A DNA stretch of 6,323 bases from an uncultured Eubacteriales bacterium (lineage in GTDB: Bacteria > Bacillota > Clostridia > Lachnospirales > CAG-274). The notes below the pieces were generated by a model. The model was not told the DNA's origin. It saw nothing but the letters and a program-made list of their open reading frames with translations, and ran no database searches. The DNA is taken from positions 1-6,323 of the forward strand of contig CABUWB010000117.1 of NCBI GenBank assembly GCA_902495025.1, written 5' to 3'. Of this stretch, positions 1-4,695 are shown one piece after another. The translations under genes and the position numbers were made by a program. Numbering within the stretch: the stretch's first letter is position 1; each line of letters starts with the position of its first letter.

Positions 1-99
1 ATCAGCTTTGATGTGAAAAGCAGGGGCATATATTCGGTAAATTTTACGGTGGTAAGCAAATACGGTGAATTTTCGGAGGGGGTTGATATAAATGTTTGA
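1..99 (+). CDS. C-terminal end of a phage XkdS/DUF2634-like tail protein (partial)
   Basis: Frame 1 is open from the window edge to a TGA at 97-99 and gives the last 32 residues of a protein ending VNFTVVSKYGEFSEGVDINV. A beta-strand-like end of the form 'VxFTV...YGE' is typical of DUF2634 proteins (XkdS in Bacillus PBSX), small baseplate components encoded just before the baseplate J gene in PBSX-type phages. Its stop codon overlaps the ATG of the next gene (92-94), as expected for translational coupling within a tail operon. The assignment rests on gene order and a short tail of sequence, so it is moderate. The 5' part lies outside the window. Confidence 0.6.
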   Translation: MSFDVKSRGIYSVNFTVVSKYGEFSEGVDINV

Positions 100-1189
100 A
101 AATGAAACTTTTGATGCAATAATGGAGCGGTGTCTGGGCAGGGTAAGCTCAGAGGTGGACAAGAGAGAGGGCAGCATAATATATGACGCCCTTGCGCCTG
201 CGGTACTGGAGCTTGTAAACTTTTATATCAGCCTTGATATTTTTCTTGACGAAACCTTTGCCGATACAGCAAGCAGGGATTATCTTGTAAGACGTGCCAA
301 GGAGAGAGGATTGGAGCCATACTCAGCTACAAAGACGGTATTAAAGGGGGTATTTAACTGTGCTGTGCCTATCGGCAGCCGCTTTAACCTTGACAAGCTC
401 AATTATGTTGTAACGGAGATTATTGACGAGGAAACGCATACATACAAGCTCCAGTGTGAAACGGCAGGCAGTGAGGGCAACCGCTATTTAGGTAAAATGA
501 CACCGATAGAATATATAGAGGGTCTGACATCTGCGGAGCTTACCGAGGTGCTTGTTATGGGAGAAGATGAGGAAGATACCGAGGTGTTCCGCAAAAGGTA
601 TTTTGATAGCCTTAACATGCAGGCCTTCGGTGGTAATGTGGCTGATTACAAGCAGAGGGTAAAGGCTATTGACGGTGTGGGACAAGTCAGAGTATACAGG
701 GCTGATGAGTGGAACGGCGGTGGTACTGTTAAACTGGTTATAACCGACAGCAGCAATGGTCTGCCTACAACGGAGCTTATAAGCACTGTGCAGGAGTATG
801 TTGACCCTGTGGAGAATACGGGCAAGGGCAGTGGTTTTGCCCCTATTGGGCATATTGTTACGGTCGCAGGTGTTGCCGATGAAAGCATTGATGTAAGCCT
901 TAATATACAGCTAAAAAGCGGTTATACTTCAGAGGCATTAACGCCGTACATAACCCAGAAAATAAACAGCTATTTTGCCGAGATTAATGCAAAATGGGAG
1001 GATATTTATGATGAAGGCGAGGAATGTGTCGAGGTGGTTATAAGCCGCCTTGCAGGTGATATACAGAGCGTGCCGGGTATCACAAACATAAGCGGTATTA
1101 CCGTAGGCGGCAAGGGTTTTGGCAGTACATACACCCTTGCAAAGGACCGTATTGCTCTGCTCGGTGAGCTGACAATGGAGGTGAGCTGA
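92..1189 (+). CDS. xkdT: Phage baseplate J family protein (XkdT-like)
   Basis: This 365-residue protein belongs to the baseplate J / gp47 family, which builds the wedge of the baseplate in contractile-tailed phages and phage-like particles. Family features are visible. The N-terminal helix leads into REGSIIYDALAPA (about residues 25-37), a hallmark of XkdT-type proteins. The central part has the FGGNVADYKQRVKAIDGVGQVRVYR segment (about 178-202), the core of the J domain. The C-terminal region ends in the beta-rich VPGITNISGITVGG. The length fits the PBSX XkdT class. The ATG at 92 overlaps the upstream stop and is preceded by a purine-rich GGAGGGGG at 75-82. The stop overlaps the ATG of the next gene by one base. 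It appears intact, so this part of the baseplate operon is not visibly decayed. Confidence 0.93.
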   Translation: MFENETFDAIMERCLGRVSSEVDKREGSIIYDALAPAVLELVNFYISLDIFLDETFADTASRDYLVRRAKERGLEPYSATKTVLKGVFNCAVPIGSRFNLDKLNYVVTEIIDEETHTYKLQCETAGSEGNRYLGKMTPIEYIEGLTSAELTEVLVMGEDEEDTEVFRKRYFDSLNMQAFGGNVADYKQRVKAIDGVGQVRVYRADEWNGGGTVKLVITDSSNGLPTTELISTVQEYVDPVENTGKGSGFAPIGHIVTVAGVADESIDVSLNIQLKSGYTSEALTPYITQKINSYFAEINAKWEDIYDEGEECVEVVISRLAGDIQSVPGITNISGITVGGKGFGSTYTLAKDRIALLGELTMEVS

Positions 1190-1737
1190 TGGAGCGTGAA
1201 ATTAATCCTGTTAATTATCTGCCGCCTGTAATGCAGGAGGTAAAGGAAATACAGGAGCTTTACGAGGGTATTACTCCCGAATTAAAGCTCCTGTATATAG
1301 AAAGCAGCAGGGCACTTGATGAGAGTTTTGTTTTGTCCGCTGAGGGGTACGGGCTTACACGAATGGAAAATATACTGGGTGTAACACCTTATCCCGATGA
1401 TACGACTGAGGATAGGCGGCTGCGGATACTCACCAAACTGAACGGCGATACGCCTTATACATTTGAAAGCCTTTACAGTAAGCTGAAAAACCTTTGCGGT
1501 GAGGACAATGTTTATATGGCGTATGCAAAGGATATTTATACTTTGGACGTGCAGATAAGCCTTATTGCAAAAAGACAGTTTGAAACAGTACGAAAAATGC
1601 TGTTTGAAATTGTGCCCTGCAATATAGCCCTTAAGTGTCTGCTGATGTACAACACGCATAAGGTGCTTAAAGGATATACGCATAAACAGCTTGCGGCTTA
1701 TACACACAAACAGCTTACTGAGGAGGTGCTTGGTTGA
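1189..1737 (+). CDS. xkdU: Phage tail protein, DUF2313/YmfQ family (XkdU-like)
   Basis: This 182-residue protein has the NPVNYLPPVMQEVKEIQELYEGITPEL start and the EDRRLRIL...T-Y-x-F-E-x-L segment of the DUF2313/YmfQ family (XkdU in PBSX, Mu gp48-like). These proteins follow baseplate J and attach near the tail tip. The body (to about residue 153) ends at CLLMYN. It is followed by three in-frame octads, THKVLKGY, THKQLAAY and THKQLTEE (residues 156-179). Similar aromatic/Thr-rich repeats occur at the C terminus of clostridial homologues and may be a docking tail for the fibre. The start ATG lies in the TGATG overlap with xkdT. The stop overlaps the holin start in the same way, so all three genes are probably co-translated. 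Confidence 0.88.
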   Translation: MEREINPVNYLPPVMQEVKEIQELYEGITPELKLLYIESSRALDESFVLSAEGYGLTRMENILGVTPYPDDTTEDRRLRILTKLNGDTPYTFESLYSKLKNLCGEDNVYMAYAKDIYTLDVQISLIAKRQFETVRKMLFEIVPCNIALKCLLMYNTHKVLKGYTHKQLAAYTHKQLTEEVLG

Positions 1738-2162
1738 TGATTAAAACAAAACTTACTGCGTTATGTTCGATTATAGGCGGTCTTTGTGCCGCCTTTTTTG
1801 GTGGCTGGGATAATGCAATTAAATTACTCGTGTGCCTTATGATTGCAGATTATGTTACCGGGCTTTCGGTTGCTTTGGTGTTCAGAAAAAGCCCGCACTC
1901 AAAAACAGGAGGACCCGAAAGCAAGGCGGGGTCTAAAGGGCTCTGCCGTAAAGGGGCTATAATGTGTATTGTGCTTATCGCTTATCGGCTTGAGCTTGTT
2001 ACAGGTATTACTTATATACGTGAGGCCGTTATTTATGGCTTTGGGGCTAATGAAATGATTAGCCTTGTGGAAAATGTGGGGCTTATGGGTGTGCCGGTGC
2101 CGAAAGTGGTAAATAAGGCTATTGATTTGCTGAAGGATAAGAGGGATGGTAAAAACGAGTAG
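1737..2162 (+). CDS. Phage holin, toxin-secretion/lysis (holin 4-1) family
   Basis: A small membrane protein of 141 residues that would form lesions in the cytoplasmic membrane at the end of the lytic cycle and release the endolysin. Hydrophobic segments lie at about residues 9-23, 28-49 and 74-90. The ADYVTG motif (37-42) and the pattern F-x-x-NE-x-x-S-x-x-EN-x-x-x-x-G-x-x-x-P (102-122) match the Phage_holin_4_1 family. I prefer the ATG at 1737, which forms TGATG with the xkdU stop and has AGGAGGT at 1721-1727, nine bases upstream. A TTG at 1734 would add one residue. It follows the tail gene directly, with no fibre gene between, and no endolysin gene follows before the prophage end. No clear terminator is visible just after its stop. 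Confidence 0.9.
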   Translation: MIKTKLTALCSIIGGLCAAFFGGWDNAIKLLVCLMIADYVTGLSVALVFRKSPHSKTGGPESKAGSKGLCRKGAIMCIVLIAYRLELVTGITYIREAVIYGFGANEMISLVENVGLMGVPVPKVVNKAIDLLKDKRDGKNE

Positions 2163-2190
2163 AATTATGGCTTAAGATGAGGCAGACGAT

Positions 2191-2219
2191 TTGACAAATT
2201 AATGCAATAATGGTATTAT
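2191..2219 (+). promoter_or_regulatory. Strong SigA-type promoter for the prophage-end RNA
   Basis: A perfect -35 TTGACA (2191-2196) is followed by a 17-base spacer and the -10 TATTAT (2214-2219). An extended -10 TG sits at 2211-2212. Predicted start is an A near 2226. It lies 28 bases after the holin stop and points away from it, so what follows can be expressed without the late phage operon. Only the prediction is from sequence; activity is inferred. Confidence 0.82.
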
Positions 2220-2239
2220 ATGAATATACAATTAATTAG

Positions 2240-2353
2240 CCTTTGACTGTTCTTTTTGCAACCTTACTCTATTTTATAAAATTTGATTATAAGTTATCAG
2301 AATGTTTAACCTTTGGCGGTTCAATCTGGGAGGCTATAAATATGATTATAAGT
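2240..2353 (+). repeat. Imperfect tandem repeat in the 5' half of the RNA
   Basis: Unit A (2240-2294) and unit B (2310-2353) both begin CCTTTG-x-C-x-GTTC (11 of 13 bases equal, 2240-2252 against 2310-2322). Both end in an AT-rich block finishing with the identical 11-mer TGATTATAAGT (2284-2294 and 2343-2353). The preceding TATAAA is also shared (2275-2280, 2335-2340). Unit A is about 11 bases longer, the difference lying in the middle. Repeated units in a small RNA suggest repeated protein-binding or structural modules, but chance similarity in AT-rich DNA contributes. Confidence 0.55.
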
Positions 2354-2373
2354 GGAGCTAAAATGGTGGCGGA

Positions 2374-2451
2374 GGGTGCTTGTGGAGTGTGCCTGCAGAA
2401 AGAATTGTGATAAGGATTAAGCACCCAGAGGTTCAAATCCTCTGCACTCCA
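2374..2451 (+). ncRNA. tRNA-like domain with pseudoknot (not a canonical tRNA)
   Basis: A perfect T-arm is present: AGAGG-TTCAAAT-CCTCT (2427-2443), with a 7-base loop matching TTCRANY. It is followed by GCACTCC (2444-2450) and a discriminator-like A. The acceptor-like 3' strand pairs with TGGAGTGT at 2383-2390 (8 bp, one G-U). A second 8-bp helix, GGGTGCTT (2374-2381) with AAGCACCC (2419-2426), abuts the T-arm and crosses the acceptor pairing, so the two form an H-type pseudoknot. The 36 bases between acceptor and T-arm are too few for normal D and anticodon arms, and no anticodon stem can be drawn. TTGTGAT, a His-type anticodon loop sequence, occurs at 2405-2411 but without flanking pairing. 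CCA is not encoded. Alternatives are a decayed tRNA remnant or an old attachment site. The 12-bp acceptor plus T-arm stack could be recognised by tRNA-processing enzymes (inference). Confidence 0.6.
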
Positions 2452-2456
2452 TAGTA

Positions 2457-2478
2457 AATTTCTACTTATGTAGTTGAT
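2457..2478 (+). other. Hairpin resembling a single Cas12a (type V-A) CRISPR repeat handle
   Basis: AATTTCTAC-TTAT-GTAG (2457-2473) reproduces the conserved 3' core of Cas12a repeats, which is AATTTCTAC, a 3-5 base loop, then GTAGAT. Here GTAG is followed by TTGAT, so the fifth stem pair (U-A) is lost, as if TTG were inserted before AT. There is one copy only, with no second repeat, leader or cas gene in the window, so it is not an array. It lies 6 bases after the tRNA-like domain and just before the terminator, inside the predicted transcript. Confidence 0.45.
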
Positions 2479-2479
2479 G

Positions 2480-2511
2480 AAAAGCTAAGCATTTGAAATG
2501 TTTGGCTTTTT
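2480..2511 (+). terminator. Intrinsic terminator of the prophage-end RNA
   Basis: AAAAGCTAAGCAT (2480-2492) pairs with ATGTTTGGCTTTT (2498-2510) with two G-U wobbles and a 5-base loop (TTGAA). The descending strand ends in a run of five T (2507-2511). The matching A run at the base makes it potentially bidirectional. It would end the RNA before the attachment junction. Confidence 0.8.
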
Positions 2512-2630
2512 GTTATGGGGAATAATATTGTTAAAGCATATAAATAATACTATGAACAACATTGGGGTGTATTAGTTGCTGCTTTTAGGACTTTGTTATA
2601 CTTTATACGCTATTACCATACAGACCGCCA
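2512..2630. other. Prophage right end and attachment junction inside cotJC
   Basis: Between the RNA terminator and the CotJC-coding sequence lie about 90 AT-rich bases with no gene that I can support. Read on the - strand, CotJC family coding runs down to ACCGCC at 2624-2629 (codons for Gly-Gly) and is lost immediately after, so the crossover lies at or just left of about 2615-2629. No long direct or inverted repeat marks it, and no tRNA gene is used. A short core would fit a serine-type recombinase, but the recombinase gene is not in this window and the exact core cannot be set without the other junction. Confidence 0.7.
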
Positions 2631-2716
2631 AACTGAGTTAATATAAGGCTTGCAAGCTTTGGGTTAGTTTGTTTTATTTTTACGGGAAATTCCAGTTTCT
2701 TTTCATAAATAAACAT
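2603..2716 (-). pseudogene. cotJC: cotJC 5' fragment, interrupted by the prophage (manganese-catalase-type coat protein)
   Basis: A 37-residue frame begins MFIYEKKLEFPVKIKQTNPK and continues LASLILTQFGG, closely matching the N terminus of CotJC (YEKKLxxPVxI...NPxLA...I-x-Q-x-GG). CotJC is a roughly 190-residue di-manganese catalase-like protein of the spore coat. In intact members GG is followed by (P/A)DGEL and the helices holding the metal ligands; here it is followed by LYGNSV and TAA, so every metal ligand is missing. The start is sound: AGGAGG at 2725-2730 lies eight bases upstream, and the ATG sits 3 bases after the cotJB stop. The break coincides with the end of phage sequence, so this is disruption by insertion, not random decay. 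The remainder should lie at the far prophage end. The fragment may be a reversible split gene restored on excision. Confidence 0.88.
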
Positions 2717-2719
2717 AGC

Positions 2720-2992
2720 TCAATCCTCCTGCGACATTTTAAAGTTGAATTTGTTCTGCCATGGCCATGGTTTATCAATCCAGTTAAACTGCTGATACTC
2801 AAACGAGCGGAATGAAAACAGAGGACCATACATGTTTTCATATTCTGCACGCAGTGCGTCTGCCTGCATAACTGCATTGTTATATTTTTCAAGCGCCTCG
2901 GCATCATCTGGGTGGGTGTCGAGGTAGAGCTGAAGGTCAACTGCTGCAAAGTCGAGAGCGGTAAGCTGTTTTAAAAGTTCTTCTCTGTCCAT
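2720..2992 (-). CDS. cotJB: Spore coat protein CotJB
   Basis: This 90-residue protein has the CotJB pattern throughout: MDREELLKQLTALDFAAVDLQLYLDTHPDD at the start, then a helical middle with YxxMYGPL, and the tail W-I-D-x-PWPW (about residues 71-78). CotJB is a small coat protein made in the mother cell and deposited with CotJA and CotJC; its exact biochemical role is not known. The ATG at 2992 is preceded by GAGGTG (2998-3003), which begins right after the cotJA stop. The cotJC fragment starts 3 bases beyond its stop codon, so the three genes form one operon. It is intact although the next gene is broken, which suggests recent insertion or continued function. Confidence 0.93.
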   Translation of the reverse strand: MDREELLKQLTALDFAAVDLQLYLDTHPDDAEALEKYNNAVMQADALRAEYENMYGPLFSFRSFEYQQFNWIDKPWPWQNKFNFKMSQED

Positions 2993-3004
2993 AAAATCAC
3001 CTCG

Positions 3005-3160
3005 TTATTTATAATTGCTGTATAAACCCGGAAAAATTGTGCCCTTTACAGTACCCTCAAATGCGTCAAAGGTAGGGCAGGGCTGCTGGATTGGTACATA
3101 GGCAAAAGCAAGCGTGTCAGGCTTGATTACGGCTTCGTAGGGAATACAGTAGTTTTCCAT
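3005..3160 (-). CDS. cotJA: Spore coat protein CotJA
   Basis: A short gene of 51 residues, beginning MENYCIPYEAVIKPDTLAFA and ending FPGLYSNYK. The segment AYVPIQQPCPTFDAFEGTVKGTIFPGL is characteristic of CotJA, the small first protein of the cotJ operon (family: Y-V-P-x-Q-x...Y/F-x-P-x-x-A-x-x-x-GT-x-FP-x-L). The ATG at 3160 has GGAGGTG at 3166-3172, five bases upstream. Twelve bases separate its stop from the cotJB start. In Bacillus, CotJA is needed for CotJC to assemble in the coat, so with cotJC split this protein may lack its partner unless the prophage excises. Confidence 0.92.
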   Translation of the reverse strand: MENYCIPYEAVIKPDTLAFAYVPIQQPCPTFDAFEGTVKGTIFPGLYSNYK

Positions 3161-3193
3161 AATAGCACCTCCAATAATTTTTACTGTTCGGTG

Positions 3194-3221
3194 TATAATA
3201 TGGATTTTTCATTGTTTAGGT
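3194..3221 (-). promoter_or_regulatory. Candidate mother-cell (SigK/SigE-type) promoter of cotJ
   Basis: On the - strand an ACC (3219-3221) is followed after 16 bases by CATATTATA (3194-3202), which fits the SigK pattern AC-N16-CATAnnnTA. SigE sites share a CATA-type -10, but I see no good SigE -35. Transcription would start near 3187, giving a leader of about 27 bases with the cotJA ribosome site. Bacillus cotJ is SigE-dependent, so the exact sigma factor is uncertain. Mother-cell expression is the safe part of the call. Confidence 0.5.
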
Positions 3222-3235
3222 TACAGATAATCTTT

Positions 3236-3264
3236 TTGACAAATATACCTCGTAGCGTTATAAT
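3236..3264 (+). promoter_or_regulatory. SigA promoter of alaX
   Basis: Perfect TTGACA (3236-3241), a 17-base spacer and perfect TATAAT (3259-3264). The predicted start is near 3271, about 30 bases before the coding start. It diverges from the cotJ promoter in a 141-base intergenic region. No operator or riboswitch is visible in the short leader. Confidence 0.85.
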
Positions 3265-3301
3265 AATAACCGATGTTATTGTTGAAACGGAGGTTTTTTA
3301 G

Positions 3302-4459
3302 TTGACGGAAAGATTATTTTATAAGGATACATATTTAAAAGCATTTACTGCTAATGTTTTAAGCTGTGAGCAGGTAAAAAAAGGCTATGAGGTTGTGCTT
3401 GATAAAACAGCATTCTATCCCGAGGGAGGCGGTCAGCCCTGTGATATGGGTACGCTTAACGGTGATATAAGGGTACTTGATGTGCAGGAAAAGGGTGAAG
3501 ATATAATTCATCTGACGGACAAGCCTGTGGAGGTTGGCAGCGAGGTAAGTGGAGCTATTGACTGGGAAAGACGCTTTGACCTTATGCAGCAGCATTCAGG
3601 CGAACATATTGTAAGTGGATTTATACATGCCAAATACGGATATAACAATGTTGGCTTTCACATGGGTGCGGAAATGATAACTGTTGACCTTGACGGTGAG
3701 ATTGACGCAGGGGGACTTGCGGAAATTGAGGCAAAGACCAATGCCTATATATGGACAGATGCCGTTGTTGAGGAGCTGCATCCAACGGAGAGTGAGCTGA
3801 AGGAGCTTGACTACCGCAGCAAAAAGGAGCTTACGGGTGATGTGCGTATTATACGTTTCCCGGGTGCAGATACCTGTGCATGCTGTGGTACCCATGTTAA
3901 TAGAACGGGTGAAATCGGCATGGTCAAGCTGGTATCCTGTCAGAAATTCCATGAGGGTGTGCGTATTGAAATGCTCTGTGGCAAAAGAGCCATGGAGTAT
4001 CTTAATGCAGTTAATGGTGAAAACTATAAAATATCAACCATGCTTTCTGCCAAGGTGAGGGAAACCTCAAAGGCGGTTGACAGACTGATGAACGAGTCCC
4101 AGAGTCTGAAAGTAAAAATATCAGAGATAGAAAATGGTATACTTGCTGACATAGCTAAGGAGTATGTCGACAGGGATTTTGTGCTTATTAATAGGGGCGG
4201 ACTTACACCTGACAGTGTAAGAAAGCTGACAGCGCAGCTTATTGAACAAAATCCGGGCATTTGTGCGGTATTCTCGGGCGATGATGAGAACGGCTACAAG
4301 TATGCAGTGGGACAAAAGGGCGGCGACTTAAAGGAGCTTGTTAAAAATATGAATACGGCACTTAACGGCAGGGGAGGCGGAAAGCCTTTCTTTGCACAGG
4401 GCTCTGTTGCCTGTGCTTATGCCGAAGTGGAAAAGTTTTTTGAGGATAATCGTATGTAA
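3302..4459 (+). CDS. alaX: Alanyl-tRNA editing protein AlaX (long form, with DHHA1 domain)
   Basis: This 385-residue cytoplasmic protein corresponds to the editing half of alanyl-tRNA synthetase and should hydrolyse Ser- (or Gly-) tRNA(Ala) in trans. Residues 38-48 hold the conserved FYPEGGGQPCD. The zinc-binding editing site is seen as H98-x-x-x-H102 (HSGEH) and C194-x-x-x-H198 within CACCGTH; the usual sequence there is C-x-C-GGTH, and the first Gly is Cys here, which leaves the CxxxH ligands in place. A predicted helical linker (about 240-285) leads to a DHHA1-type C-terminal domain ending in GRGGGKPFFAQG (356-367). The aminoacylation domain is absent, which separates AlaX-L from AlaRS. 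The start is a TTG at 3302, eight bases after GGAGG (3289-3293). It is monocistronic: its own SigA promoter lies in front and a terminator follows. Confidence 0.92.
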   Translation: MTERLFYKDTYLKAFTANVLSCEQVKKGYEVVLDKTAFYPEGGGQPCDMGTLNGDIRVLDVQEKGEDIIHLTDKPVEVGSEVSGAIDWERRFDLMQQHSGEHIVSGFIHAKYGYNNVGFHMGAEMITVDLDGEIDAGGLAEIEAKTNAYIWTDAVVEELHPTESELKELDYRSKKELTGDVRIIRFPGADTCACCGTHVNRTGEIGMVKLVSCQKFHEGVRIEMLCGKRAMEYLNAVNGENYKISTMLSAKVRETSKAVDRLMNESQSLKVKISEIENGILADIAKEYVDRDFVLINRGGLTPDSVRKLTAQLIEQNPGICAVFSGDDENGYKYAVGQKGGDLKELVKNMNTALNGRGGGKPFFAQGSVACAYAEVEKFFEDNRM

Positions 4460-4470
4460 TAATGTTTTTC

Positions 4471-4508
4471 AAAGGGGTATGTATGGTATAACATACTGCC
4501 TCTTTTTT
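4471..4508 (+). terminator. Intrinsic terminator after alaX
   Basis: GTATGT (4477-4482) pairs with ACATAC (4491-4496) around an 8-base loop. The stem continues less perfectly through GG/CC and A/T pairs into TCTTTTTT (4501-4508). It begins 11 bases after the alaX stop. The stem is short and partly bulged, but the position and T run support it. Confidence 0.65.
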
Positions 4509-4695
4509 GTGCCGATTAAAGTTATTTGTGCTATTTGTCGGCGGCTGAATACTTCAGGTTTAATTATAGCAGTGGAATTTGAAATTTAATCATCAAACAG
4601 TTAGATATTTTTATTTACAAAAGCGTCAAAAAATTATGATTTGGTTAAAACTTTTTATGAAATATGACGTTTATATTAAGGATTGAGCAAATTGC
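4509..4695. other. Intergenic stretch with no supported gene
   Basis: The space between the alaX stop and the next start is 305 bases and holds the alaX terminator and the next promoter. Between them I see AT-rich DNA with one weak potential stem, GCCGA (4511-4515) with TCGGC (4538-4542). There is no convincing small gene or riboswitch. An open frame crossing 4392-4589 has no ribosome site and overlaps alaX. Confidence 0.6.

Larger units (their letters stand above)
2226..2511 (+). ncRNA. Candidate structured noncoding RNA at the prophage end
   Basis: About 285 nt lie between a near-consensus promoter and an intrinsic terminator, with no open reading frame of useful length and no good ribosome site leading to one. 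The segment is ordered. A 5' AT-rich part is built of two imperfect copies of a roughly 50-nt unit (2240-2294 and 2310-2353). A pseudoknotted tRNA-like module follows (2374-2451), then a small hairpin resembling a Cas12a repeat (2457-2478), then the terminator. A closing helix TAGCCT (2237-2242) with AGGCTA (2331-2336) may fold the 5' part. It shows none of the signature sequences of SRP RNA, tmRNA, RNase P RNA or common riboswitches that I could recognise. I cannot exclude a known phage RNA family such as ROOL or GOLLD, whose consensus I cannot test here. The job is unknown. Its position fits an accessory gene expressed in the lysogen. Confidence 0.68.

Noticed and set aside
488..888. Two open frames on the - strand inside xkdT
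   Set aside because: Antisense shadows of a clear baseplate J gene with no ribosome site or recognisable motifs.
2240..2353. Type III toxin-antitoxin repeat RNA
   Set aside because: Repeats are only two and imperfect, and no toxin gene follows; the next coding sequence is the convergent cotJC fragment.
2384..2451. A normal tRNA gene
   Set aside because: Acceptor pairing and T-arm are perfect, but only 36 bases lie between them and no D arm or paired anticodon arm can be drawn.
2427..2451. Prophage attachment site formed by a tRNA 3' end
   Set aside because: The host gene resumes about 170 bases further right, inside cotJC, so the current junction is there. The tRNA-like part also has its own matching 5' strand. 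An old relic site cannot be wholly excluded.
2457..2478. A CRISPR array
   Set aside because: Only one repeat-like unit is present, with no second copy, leader or cas gene.
2603..2716. A complete small 37-residue gene
   Set aside because: Its first 31 residues are the start of CotJC in its proper operon position; the stop lies in foreign sequence, so it is a truncated gene.
2680..2949. 89-residue open frame on the - strand
   Set aside because: It overlaps cotJB in another frame and has no family resemblance; CotJB and the cotJC start account for this DNA.
4392..4589. 65-residue + strand frame across the end of alaX
   Set aside because: It starts inside alaX in another frame, runs through the terminator and has no ribosome site.
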